DNA of 36,806 nucleotides from Chitinophagales bacterium (lineage in GTDB: Bacteria; Bacteroidota; Bacteroidia; Chitinophagales; JABDMM01): contig JABDMM010000008.1 of assembly GCA_013001465.1 (NCBI GenBank), positions 1 through 36,806 on the forward strand. Direction: 5' to 3'. The position numbers and the translations under genes are program-made. Below the pieces are notes generated by a model. That model did no database searches. It saw nothing but the letters and a program-made list of their open reading frames with translations, and had not been told where the DNA came from. Positions 8,834 to 16,792 of this stretch are shown here, one piece after another. How positions within the stretch are numbered: position 1 is the stretch's first letter; each line of letters opens with the position of its first letter.

Positions 8834-9182
8834 TGATATAATTTTCAATTTAATGATTAAAAAACATAAGGTAATGGAATCTGTTTTTTCATGCTAAAGT
8901 GGTTTTGGTAAAATGGCGACAAAACATGTCATACCCGAAATATTCGATACCAAGCCTATTACGGGCGACAGATGAATAAAATGAAGATCCTGATGAATTC
9001 AATGTGGATTGCCACATTCAGCCAGACAAACAAATACAATATTGCACAAACCAGGAAAAAAGGATCTGGCTGTTTAACCTTTAAACTCTGTTTCTGACTT
9101 GTTGTTATACGAAGTAAGGCTGATTTACTATCATTGCTTTAATTTTAATTAGAACATCAACCCATAGCCAAATCATCGCTAT

Positions 9183-10082
9183 ATGATATCTAACTGGATA
9201 CAGTCGTTTAGAATACGCACATTACCACTTAGTCTTGCAACCATTGGTATGGGAAGTATTCTTGCGCTTCAGTCAGACTCTTTTGAGGTCATTGTTTTTG
9301 TATTTACTCTTGTAACAGCAGTTTTACTTCAGATACTCTCCAATTTATCAAACGACTTTGGTGATTATACTCATGGGGCTGACAATGAAGATAGACAAGG
9401 TCCTGAAAGAACAGTTCAAAGTGGAAAGATAACCCCATCAGCGATGAGGATCGCCATTGGTATTTCTGCTTTACTATCAATGGTAAGTGGTATTTATTTA
9501 TTGTACATCGCTGACCTTGATCTCAATAGTTTTTTCTTCATCCTTGCTGCCGGAGTTGCATCAATTTTAGCAGCCATGACTTATACTTTAGGTAAAAAGC
9601 CCTATGGATACAGAGGACTCGGAGATATATTTGTATTTCTTTTTTTTGGATGGGTGGGTGTGCTTGGTACTTATTACCTTCAGGTTAAAACTTTCGATTG
9701 GCTGATGTTACTTCCTTCATCTACATGTGGTTTGTTTATCACAGCTGTGCTGAACATAAATAACATGCGAGATATTGATTCTGATACAATCGCCGGAAAG
9801 AGGACAATTCCCGTTATTATAGGAATAAAAGCCGCCAGAATCTACCATGCAATTCTTTTAACATTCGGATGGGTATTTTATATCATTTATGCTGTAATAA
9901 GATTTAACGCTATAGAACATTGGATCTTTCTTTTCGCTTTACCATTCTTTCTCCTGAATTTGTATGGCGTTTTTAAAAGGAATAGAAACCGAATGGATCC
10001 ATTATTAAAACAGATGGTAATTGCGACGTTACTCTTTATCACATTGATAATGGCAGGTCAGCTAATTTCTATGGCAATATGA
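9183..10082 (+). CDS. menA: 1,4-dihydroxy-2-naphthoate prenyltransferase MenA
   Basis: Integral membrane UbiA-superfamily enzyme that attaches the polyprenyl chain to 1,4-dihydroxy-2-naphthoate in menaquinone synthesis. It is 299 residues with about eight to nine hydrophobic segments. The two Asp-rich prenyl-diphosphate/Mg2+ motifs are visible as NLSNDFGDYTHGAD (about 58-71) and NNMRDIDSD (about 193-201), and KRTIPVIIG follows the second as in MenA proteins. It supplies the quinone that the SQR and the NrfD-type subunit in this window would reduce. It stands alone on its strand and converges with the large transporter-like gene 94 bp downstream. Confidence 0.93.
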   Translation: MISNWIQSFRIRTLPLSLATIGMGSILALQSDSFEVIVFVFTLVTAVLLQILSNLSNDFGDYTHGADNEDRQGPERTVQSGKITPSAMRIAIGISALLSMVSGIYLLYIADLDLNSFFFILAAGVASILAAMTYTLGKKPYGYRGLGDIFVFLFFGWVGVLGTYYLQVKTFDWLMLLPSSTCGLFITAVLNINNMRDIDSDTIAGKRTIPVIIGIKAARIYHAILLTFGWVFYIIYAVIRFNAIEHWIFLFALPFFLLNLYGVFKRNRNRMDPLLKQMVIATLLFITLIMAGQLISMAI

Positions 10083-10176
10083 TTTCAAAGTTATCATGGC
10101 TCATATTCTTCGCGAATAATGAACTATCCCTTTTGGTTTGCGGCACTACGCTAAAGAAGAAAGAGCTATCATTGTT

Positions 10177-13100
10177 TTAAGAAGCTTCCAGTTTCATTAG
10201 CTTTTCGTTTTGATCTCTCAAGCGTTGAGTAAGTGTTTTAAGGAATCCTTTTGCAAACTCTTTGTCGTCGGTAAGCAACTCATAGAAAATGTCCTGATTA
10301 AGTTTTAAGAGCAAGGAATCTTCATCTGCAGTTGCAGTGGCAGATCGGGGTTGTGTGTCCAGCAATGCAAATTCCCCAAAAAAGTCCCGGGCATTTAAAA
10401 TTGCAAAAACAGTTGATCCGGAGTGGATCCTGATAACACCTTCGTAAATGATATACATACAATTCCCGGTGTCGCCGGTATTGAAAAGCACATCACCTTT
10501 CTTGATCTCATCGACTTGCAACACCTCTGCGATATCGATAAGTAAGTTTTCAGGGATATTGCTGAAGAGGGAAGTCCCTTTTAGGGCGATCACTTTTTCA
10601 ATGGTGAGTAGTGTAGATTGTTCGTGTTCCAATTTACTTTGAATTTTTTGGTATAATGAATCATTGATCTTGTCTCCCAGTAAACGTTTATCTAAGATAG
10701 CATTTCCTTTATTCAGTTGTTTAACTCTCTCTACCGCAGTATCATGTAATATGATCGATGAAGAAAACAAGTATGGACCTATTTCAGGTATGTTCGTTTT
10801 AGGGCAGTTTTGAATAGCGATAGCTAATGTCCAACGGTTGAATCGCTGTAAGCCTGAAACTACGATATGATTCACTATTTCAGCTGAAGTATAGGCCTTG
10901 GTTACTTCTATGATCAATTCTTCGGGATTTTCTACAATGGGGATCAGTCTTCTTGACAGCTTGCCCGGTAACTGTTGATCAAGTGTTTCCAGAGCATTGG
11001 CTTTATTGCCGGGGTTATTGAAAAAGAGTATATTTTTTGATCTTTGGATCAAGCTATGATCGTAAATGAAGCTCAAGTAATTGAATAATCTTACACAGAG
11101 AGAGTCAACCTCGATCCACATTGCGGATACCATTTTTTCATAGCCATCTTTTTCAAAAGTTCTCAGGAACTCTATATAATTGTATATCCTGTCTAACAGT
11201 TCTTCAGACTGCCTGTACCAGAGATTAAAATTGTCACTATCAGCTTGAAATTTTATGGCATTCAAAGCAGAAGCGGCATCGTTCTGAATAAGAGTATTTG
11301 GGTATTCCAATGCACCAACCAGGATCTCTGCTGATCTTTTATTGCTCACCTTTTCACATATCCTGATAATAGATTTCATTACAGGAACAGGAGGATCTTT
11401 AAGGATAATATTTTCGAGCTCATCCAAAGCCGGTTCACCCATTTTAGCCAGTGCCATACGAATCAACTGTGAGTTAGGTCTCTGATAGAGAATGATAAGA
11501 AGGTCAGTAAGCAGTTTAGGGTTTGCTATTTCGGCACTGATCTCAATTCCTTTGTTTCTAACCTCCTCATTATCGCTTTTAAGTGCTGTTAATACCGGCT
11601 TATAATACGACCTTATCCCAAGGTCTCCAATGATCTCCAATGCCTGGATCTGGTGCTCGGGAACATCGGAGTACATCAAACCAAGCAACTGTTGGCCTGC
11701 TAATACAACAGATTCCAGATCTCCTCTTTTGATCAGCCCTGTGAGAGCTGCCTTGCGGACGATCACATTTTCGGATTCCATAAACGAATTCACGATATCC
11801 TGATCGAATTCTGCTGTTCTGCAATAAAGTTCAACAGCTATTTTTCTTATCTGATCCACATCAGACTCATTAGCTATCTTAATGATCGTTTCACCGTCGA
11901 TGAGTCCGGGGAATTCACTGATCTTTTGGAGACAATACATCTGCACATCAGGGTGTACAGAAGTTAGATGATGAATTAATAACTTTTTATACCTCTTGAT
12001 ATCTACATTGTGAAGGACATCCAGACTATATATAATATCCGCGGGAAAATCACTCTGCAGTCTTTTTTCTATAATATGGATATGTTTTTGATCCACCACG
12101 ACGAAGCGATCACCTCTGAAAAATTTGCTTTGGATTCCTTGCTGAAGTGAAAGGGTGTATTGTTTGTTAACTCTAACAACAGCAAAAATGAAGAGTAGTG
12201 ATGAAAATATAGTGAGGACAATGATAGAGATAACCTTATATTCTAAGGCATATAAGTTCAATCCAAGAATTATTAAGCCAGCCACCAGCATTGCTAAAGG
12301 GTTGATCAAACCCTTCACAACAGTATGTCCGTGCAACCTTGAAGGTGCATCCAAAGGTTGAAACAATCCAAGAAAGAGTGGGTTGTACAAGCTGTAGTAC
12401 ACAACTACCCATATAAGCATTACAAGCATACTCATTGTAAGCGTAGTTTTCATAAACACGAATGACTGAGGAAAGATCAGCCACAATAGAGATCCTAAGA
12501 ATAAAAGAACCGGAAGAACCATTAAAGAAGGAAGGACACCGTATTTCTGAATGATGCGGTTGGAGAAAAAGGTTTGAAACAAGCCACTGATGACATGAAG
12601 CACGCCATAATAAACAGCAATAAATGCTGCGATGTCTTCGGTATTATTGGCATCGAGTAAAAATTTGTATTCTATCGGATAGAACGTAATGTATGCACAG
12701 AATGATAAAACTCCCATCGCAAAAATGAATGGGCTCTTAAATATTTTTAACATGATTGATTCTGCAGAACCATGATGATGCAAATGATGATCGATCTTCT
12801 GTAATGGAAGTCTTTTTATAATAGTATTTAACACACTGTAGGAACCCAAAAAGCTGAGAAAGCCAATGGCAAGCATGATTTGATAAGTGTTTGCCTTTAT
12901 AAAATATATTTCAGCAAAAACTTTGTACAGAACGAGATAACTAAAATAACCGATAATCTTTGCTGGAATATTTCCGATGCTTATAAGACTGAATAAGCGT
13001 TTACCTTGGCGGACGTCAAACAGTAATGAAGCAACACCCCAAAGTTCAAGGTTGCTGATCTGATATATGAGGTAGTAAGAAGTAAGTAGACCGAAAATTA

Positions 13101-13455
13101 AAAACTTATTCTTGGGATCTATCCATAGAGAGATCGTGAAAAATAAAGCGATCAAAATCAACGAAGCAACCACGCCTTTCTGAAGTTTTTCAAACTTGGC
13201 ATGGTGTTCAAAGTAGGCATATATTCTTCCAGCGATCAATTGGATCACCGCTGCTATAATGATTATTATTGCAAGATCTTTGTAATGAGGCGAATCGGGA
13301 TTAAAATCTTTGAAGAAAAGTTTAACTGCTGTAATATGTATAAATGCGATCCCGAGCCCTTGCAGGAAGTGATGCTTAGAGATCAGCCATACTTTCACTT
13401 GCTCACCTTTGCGGATTTGCAGAACCCTGCCTAAAATTGATATGAAATTATTCAT
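10177..13455 (-). CDS. NTT/MFS-like membrane domain fused to HEAT repeats and a cyclic-nucleotide-binding domain
   Basis: 1092-residue three-part protein. Residues about 25-435 are a polytopic membrane domain with 10-12 hydrophobic segments. It resembles the ATP/ADP-translocase (NTT) type of MFS protein (ARG-type loop RQGKRLFSLISIGNIPAKI) and has a His-rich cytoplasmic loop (HHLHHHG) near the middle. Residues about 460-900 are alpha-helical repeats of HEAT type (for example VIVRKAALTGLIKRGD, NEEVRNKGIEISAEIANP). Residues about 955-1085 are a cNMP-binding domain with an intact phosphate-binding cassette at 1026-1043 (FGEFALL...PRSATATA, Glu1028, Arg1037), so cAMP or cGMP binding is plausible. 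NTT relatives with such extra domains are known in free-living bacteria, but I know of no settled function. It follows SQR by 85 bp and may be a separate unit. Confidence 0.82.
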   Translation of the reverse strand: MNNFISILGRVLQIRKGEQVKVWLISKHHFLQGLGIAFIHITAVKLFFKDFNPDSPHYKDLAIIIIIAAVIQLIAGRIYAYFEHHAKFEKLQKGVVASLILIALFFTISLWIDPKNKFLIFGLLTSYYLIYQISNLELWGVASLLFDVRQGKRLFSLISIGNIPAKIIGYFSYLVLYKVFAEIYFIKANTYQIMLAIGFLSFLGSYSVLNTIIKRLPLQKIDHHLHHHGSAESIMLKIFKSPFIFAMGVLSFCAYITFYPIEYKFLLDANNTEDIAAFIAVYYGVLHVISGLFQTFFSNRIIQKYGVLPSLMVLPVLLFLGSLLWLIFPQSFVFMKTTLTMSMLVMLIWVVVYYSLYNPLFLGLFQPLDAPSRLHGHTVVKGLINPLAMLVAGLIILGLNLYALEYKVISIIVLTIFSSLLFIFAVVRVNKQYTLSLQQGIQSKFFRGDRFVVVDQKHIHIIEKRLQSDFPADIIYSLDVLHNVDIKRYKKLLIHHLTSVHPDVQMYCLQKISEFPGLIDGETIIKIANESDVDQIRKIAVELYCRTAEFDQDIVNSFMESENVIVRKAALTGLIKRGDLESVVLAGQQLLGLMYSDVPEHQIQALEIIGDLGIRSYYKPVLTALKSDNEEVRNKGIEISAEIANPKLLTDLLIILYQRPNSQLIRMALAKMGEPALDELENIILKDPPVPVMKSIIRICEKVSNKRSAEILVGALEYPNTLIQNDAASALNAIKFQADSDNFNLWYRQSEELLDRIYNYIEFLRTFEKDGYEKMVSAMWIEVDSLCVRLFNYLSFIYDHSLIQRSKNILFFNNPGNKANALETLDQQLPGKLSRRLIPIVENPEELIIEVTKAYTSAEIVNHIVVSGLQRFNRWTLAIAIQNCPKTNIPEIGPYLFSSSIILHDTAVERVKQLNKGNAILDKRLLGDKINDSLYQKIQSKLEHEQSTLLTIEKVIALKGTSLFSNIPENLLIDIAEVLQVDEIKKGDVLFNTGDTGNCMYIIYEGVIRIHSGSTVFAILNARDFFGEFALLDTQPRSATATADEDSLLLKLNQDIFYELLTDDKEFAKGFLKTLTQRLRDQNEKLMKLEAS

Positions 13456-13499
13456 GCACTGACTCCAAAGATGACTATCCGTTAAATTTGATTCACAAG

Positions 13500-13517
13500 A
13501 TATTCAAATTTGAATAT
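13500..13517. repeat. Perfect 18-bp palindrome between SQR and the NTT-like gene
   Basis: ATATTCAAATTTGAATAT is a perfect inverted repeat lying in the 85-bp gap, 24 bp after the SQR stop codon and 45 bp before the NTT-like start (both read leftward). There is no T-tract, so it is not a standard terminator. It may be an operator for the downstream gene or a chance AT-rich palindrome. Confidence 0.4.
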
Positions 13518-13540
13518 ATAAAGGAGTGCGATGTGGTGAG

Positions 13541-14794
13541 CTACATTCTGCCTTTGAGCATCATATTCCAGTAGAGGAAAGGCAATCCGTATTTTTTAAG
13601 GATCCACAGAAGCCAGCTTTCTTTAGAGGTATCGAGGAAAGTCGAAATTATGGGGTCTGACTTTCTCACATTGTTATATTCGAACTCTGCAAGGACCATT
13701 TTCCCATAACCGGTTACAATGGGGCAAGATGAATATCCATTGTAAGATTCGTGTTTAATAGTCTTTGATTTCAACTTATTAAGAATCTGGTCGACTACGA
13801 CTGGAGCTTGTTTTCTGATCGCAGCACCTGTTTTAGCTGTTGGTAATGCTGCTACATCTCCGAGTCCGAATATGTTTTCGAAGGAATTGTGCTTCAAGGT
13901 ATGGATATCTACATCCAACCATCCGGTCTCATTTACTAGATCGGAATCCAAGATGAATTGAGGTGGACTTTGTGGCGGTGCAGTATGAAGCATTTCATAT
14001 GGCATTACAATTTGATTATTGCCAGAAAAGCTTTCATTGATTTCACTGTTCAATTTTAAACTTTGAATATCTGCATTTGGGTTTGAAAATTCAAAATACA
14101 CTTTCTTTTCAGAACTGTCTATCTTGATCGGTTTATAGAAAGTTTTAAGTAAAATATTCTTCTCGTCTATTATTTTATTGAGTGTTAAGGCAAAGTCCTC
14201 TACACCAAAAATCACGGATCCAGGAGTAGCAAAAATTACGTTGCTTTTATCTCGGAGTCCTGTTTTCCTCAAGTAATCCTCCGCCAGGTACATAATCTTT
14301 TGAGGTGCACCACCACATTTGATCGGAGTTGCAGGCTGTGTAAAGAGTGCATTTCCGCCTTTGAAATTTTTTAAGATTCTCCAAGTTTTCTCAGGATCAA
14401 CGTAGTTGCTGCAAACGAAATCTGTATCCAGAGCTTCTTTGAGACCCTCCAGATCATCTAACTTATTGACAACTCCAGGGCTGAGGACAAGAATATCATA
14501 AGTTATAGCGCCTGAGCTCTTTGTTGTAAGTTGATTGGAATGGGGTTCAAGAGATACCACTTCTTCCTGGATCCACTGACAACCATCAGGGATAACGGAG
14601 CTCATTTCTCGTCTGGTGTTTTGAAAATTGAAAGTTCCTGCACCAACAAGAGTCCATGCTGGTTGATAATAATGAGCATCTGAAGGGTCGATAAGCCCAA
14701 TGTTCAAGGATTTATTCTGTCTCAGCAGCTGGGCTGCTGTCATTATTCCACCGGTTCCACCTCCAACAATTAAAACTTCATAGTGATTTTTCAT
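13541..14794 (-). CDS. sqr: Sulfide:quinone oxidoreductase (type II, eukaryote-SQRDL-like)
   Basis: Peripheral membrane flavoprotein that oxidises sulfide to persulfide or polysulfide and passes electrons to quinone, here presumably menaquinone. It is 417 residues. The N-terminal FAD motif is VLIVGGGTGG, and a second FAD-contact motif is FGLGDVAALPTAKTGAA. The two redox cysteines are Cys160 (PIKCGGAPQK) and Cys357 (SCPIVTGYGKMVLAEFEY). These contexts match the type II SQR family (mitochondrial SQRDL) better than type I. The C-terminus (LPFLYWNMMLKGRM) is amphipathic and could anchor it to the membrane. It lies 79 bp downstream of the CstB-like gene with no recognisable promoter between, so the two are probably co-transcribed. 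Confidence 0.93.
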   Translation of the reverse strand: MKNHYEVLIVGGGTGGIMTAAQLLRQNKSLNIGLIDPSDAHYYQPAWTLVGAGTFNFQNTRREMSSVIPDGCQWIQEEVVSLEPHSNQLTTKSSGAITYDILVLSPGVVNKLDDLEGLKEALDTDFVCSNYVDPEKTWRILKNFKGGNALFTQPATPIKCGGAPQKIMYLAEDYLRKTGLRDKSNVIFATPGSVIFGVEDFALTLNKIIDEKNILLKTFYKPIKIDSSEKKVYFEFSNPNADIQSLKLNSEINESFSGNNQIVMPYEMLHTAPPQSPPQFILDSDLVNETGWLDVDIHTLKHNSFENIFGLGDVAALPTAKTGAAIRKQAPVVVDQILNKLKSKTIKHESYNGYSSCPIVTGYGKMVLAEFEYNNVRKSDPIISTFLDTSKESWLLWILKKYGLPFLYWNMMLKGRM

Positions 14795-14873
14795 GTTTTA
14801 CGAGTTTATTGTGATAGCAATGTAATCCAGCTGCACTAAAAAATTGCGTTCCGGAAAACGAACATTATGTATA

Positions 14874-16292
14874 CTACCCTTTAATTGTACTAGGACAAAC
14901 ATAATCGGTCATAGGAAGACTGGTTTCTTTTAAAGCTTTGAAACCACCTGCAATATCTACTAGATTATGTATCCCTCTAGATTTAAGGATCGATGCTGAG
15001 ATCACTGATCTATACCCTCCGAGACAGTGCAAGTATGCCGTTTTCTCATCTGGAAACTCACTCAAGTGATCGTTGATCGTATCGAGTGGTGTATTTTTTG
15101 CGTTTTCTATATGCTCTGAGGAAAACTCACTTTCTTTTCTCACATCATAAACCTGGATTGCTTCACCAGTCTTGATTCGTTTTTCAAATTCGTCAGCTGT
15201 GATGGATTCAATAGAATCTGTTAGTTTACCACTTTTTTTCCAAGCGTCGATACCACCTTTGAGATAGCCAAGTGTGTTGTCGAAACCTACTCTTGAAAGT
15301 CTGGTAATGGCTTCTTCTTCTCTACCGTCTGGAACAACAATTAAAATAGGCTGTTCCACATCCTGGATAAGTGAACCTACCCAAGGAGCAAAATTTCCAT
15401 CGAGTCCGATGAAGATAGAAGATGGGATATGCTCTTTAACGAATTCATTTTCGTGTCGTACGTCGAGGACAAGTGCACCTGTTTCGTTTGCTGCTACCTC
15501 AAATGCTTCCGGAGAAAGTGCTTGAGTACCCCTTTTTACGATTTTTTCAATGCTTTCGTATCCTTCCTTATTCAATCGAACGTTTTCCGGGAAGTAAGCC
15601 GGAGGAGGTAATAGCCCATCTGTGACTTCTTTTACAAATTCCTCTTTAGTCATATCAGCACGTAGTGCATAGTTGACCTTTTTCTGATTACCCAAAGTGT
15701 CGACAGTTTCTTTCATCATGTTTTTCCCACAAGCAGAACCTGCGCCATGTGCCGGATATACTGTTACATCGTCTGCAAGAGGCATGATCTTGTTTCTAAG
15801 GCTCTCAAATAGAGTACCCGCCAATTCTTCCTGGGTTAGATGAGCCGCTTTCTGAGCCAGATCGGGTCTACCCACATCACCAAGGAACAATGTGTCACCG
15901 GAAAAGATCGCATGGTCTTTACCGTTTTCATCTTTTAGAAGATAAGTTGAACTTTCCATAGTGTGCCCAGGAGTATGCAGAACTTTGATCGTGACCTTAC
16001 CGAGTTTAAACTCCTGTCCGTCTTTCGCAATGATCGCATCGAAGGTCGGGTTTGCTGTTGGACCATAAATTATAGGTGCTCCGGTCTTTTCAGATAGAGT
16101 AACATGACCACTTACAAAATCCGCATGAAAATGGGTCTCGAATATATATTTGATCTTGGAGTGATTCTCTATTGCCCTGTCGAGGTATGGTTTAACCTCT
16201 CTCAATGGGTCAATAATTGCAGCCTCTCCTTCGCTTTCGATGTAATAAGCTCCTTGAGCAAGACATCCGGTGTATATTTGTTCAACTTTCAT
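14874..16292 (-). CDS. CstB-like persulfide dioxygenase fused to pseudo-rhodanese and rhodanese
   Basis: 472-residue fusion expected to oxidise low-molecular-weight persulfides to sulfite and move sulfane sulfur to sulfite or thiols. The metallo-beta-lactamase-fold domain (1-250) has THFHADFVSGH (His54, His56, Asp58, His63), His110 in HTPGH, Asp133 in SGDTLFLGDVGRPDL and His182 in YPAHGAGSACG, the pattern of ETHE1-type non-haem Fe persulfide dioxygenases. The first rhodanese domain (about 258-355) has VVPDGREEE where the active loop should be and no Cys. The second (about 364-465) has Cys423 in LHCLGGYRS and should be active. This MBL, inactive rhodanese, active rhodanese order is that of staphylococcal CstB. 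A candidate operator and -7 element lie directly upstream. Confidence 0.9.
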   Translation of the reverse strand: MKVEQIYTGCLAQGAYYIESEGEAAIIDPLREVKPYLDRAIENHSKIKYIFETHFHADFVSGHVTLSEKTGAPIIYGPTANPTFDAIIAKDGQEFKLGKVTIKVLHTPGHTMESSTYLLKDENGKDHAIFSGDTLFLGDVGRPDLAQKAAHLTQEELAGTLFESLRNKIMPLADDVTVYPAHGAGSACGKNMMKETVDTLGNQKKVNYALRADMTKEEFVKEVTDGLLPPPAYFPENVRLNKEGYESIEKIVKRGTQALSPEAFEVAANETGALVLDVRHENEFVKEHIPSSIFIGLDGNFAPWVGSLIQDVEQPILIVVPDGREEEAITRLSRVGFDNTLGYLKGGIDAWKKSGKLTDSIESITADEFEKRIKTGEAIQVYDVRKESEFSSEHIENAKNTPLDTINDHLSEFPDEKTAYLHCLGGYRSVISASILKSRGIHNLVDIAGGFKALKETSLPMTDYVCPSTIKG

Positions 16293-16323
16293 TTATTTCT
16301 TTTTTGTAGTTCATTTTATATAA

Positions 16324-16331
16324 CAAAGATA
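16324..16331 (-). promoter_or_regulatory. Candidate -7 element for the CstB-like gene
   Basis: TATCTTTG on the minus strand fits TAnnTTTG and predicts a start near 16319 with a leader of about 27 nt. No -33 TTG was found at the normal distance. The TGTAA-N6-TTACA palindrome occupies the -42 region instead, as in activator-dependent promoters. Confidence 0.5.
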
Positions 16332-16337
16332 AAGCGC

Positions 16338-16351
16338 TTTAGTGCACTAAA
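16338..16351. promoter_or_regulatory. 14-bp palindrome between the -7 element and the Crp-type site
   Basis: TTTAGTGCACTAAA is a perfect palindrome, overlapping a second one, AAAGCGCTTT (16331-16340). It lies within the predicted core promoter of the CstB-like gene, where a bound protein would block polymerase. A related partial sequence TGCACTAAA recurs upstream of SQR at 14832-14840. The cognate regulator is unknown. Confidence 0.35.
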
Positions 16352-16353
16352 AC

Positions 16354-16369
16354 TGTAACAAGTGTTACA
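16354..16369. promoter_or_regulatory. Crp/Fnr-type operator, copy 1 (upstream of CstB-like gene)
   Basis: TGTAACAAGTGTTACA has perfect 6-bp inverted arms and the Crp/Fnr-family layout TGTAA-N6-TTACA. Its centre, 16361.5, is 37.5 bp upstream of the last base of the -7 element, about -42.5 from the predicted start. It is the best of three related sites in the cluster that encodes a Crp/Fnr regulator. Confidence 0.62.
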
Positions 16370-16375
16370 CTTGAG

Positions 16376-16789
16376 CTAATGTGGTAGTTTGCCTCTCAGC
16401 AGTCCATAAGTAAATGTTCCTAAAATTGCGCTTACTATTACAATCAAGATGGTATAGTAACCATAACCGGCAAGAATAAACATGGGTCCCGGGCAAGCTC
16501 CGGATAATGCCCAGCCTAAACCAAATATGGTTCCACCTAGAAGATAACGAGCTACGCTTTTATTCTTATCAGATAGGACTATTTGGTTTCCATCGATATC
16601 TTTCATTTTGCTTCTTTTGACAAACTGAATAAGGATGGCTCCTAATACTACTGCAGATCCGATTATTCCGTACATGTGAAACGATTGGAATCGGAACATT
16701 TCATATATTCTGAACCAGGAGATCACTTCAGCTTTAGCTGCGATTATTCCAAATGCGATGCCGAAGATGGCAAATAATATCATTTTCAT
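16376..16789 (-). CDS. YeeE/YedE-type sulfur transporter, small half (PmpB-like)
   Basis: 137-residue membrane protein with four hydrophobic segments (about 1-17, 38-58, 80-105, 110-130). The conserved motif GLGWALSGACPGPM contains the single Cys that in YeeE-type transporters relays sulfane sulfur or thiosulfate. This is the second half of a split YeeE/YedE transporter. The other half is the gene immediately before it, whose stop lies 3 bp upstream of this ATG. I infer uptake or release of thiosulfate or persulfide sulfur; the direction is unknown. Confidence 0.85.
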   Translation of the reverse strand: MKMILFAIFGIAFGIIAAKAEVISWFRIYEMFRFQSFHMYGIIGSAVVLGAILIQFVKRSKMKDIDGNQIVLSDKNKSVARYLLGGTIFGLGWALSGACPGPMFILAGYGYYTILIVIVSAILGTFTYGLLRGKLPH

Positions 16790-16792
16790 ATT

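Larger units (their letters stand above)
8700..9182. other. 483-bp intergenic gap with small repeats, no convincing gene
   Basis: Divergent gap between citrate synthase (left) and menA (right). It contains a 10-bp direct repeat TGCGAAATTT at 8804-8813 and 8821-8830 (period 17). The second copy is part of the perfect palindrome GCGAAATTTCGC (8822-8833). A further 7-bp inverted repeat is AATGTGG-attg-CCACATT (9001-9018). The longest plausible plus-strand ORF (8972-9097, 41 codons) looks non-coding. No tRNA-like structure and no intrinsic terminator was seen. The gap is long for this gene-dense region, so a small RNA or extended regulatory zone is possible. Confidence 0.5.

Noticed and set aside
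8972-9097. 41-codon ORF in the citrate synthase/menA gap
   Set aside because: No recognisable motif or ribosome-binding signal, and biased AT-rich composition. It contains the 9001-9018 hairpin.
14809-14860. Possible fourth Crp-type site upstream of SQR (TGTGATAGCAATGTAA)
   Set aside because: The two half-sites are in direct and not inverted orientation, and no -7 element is present. SQR is better explained as co-transcribed with the CstB-like gene.
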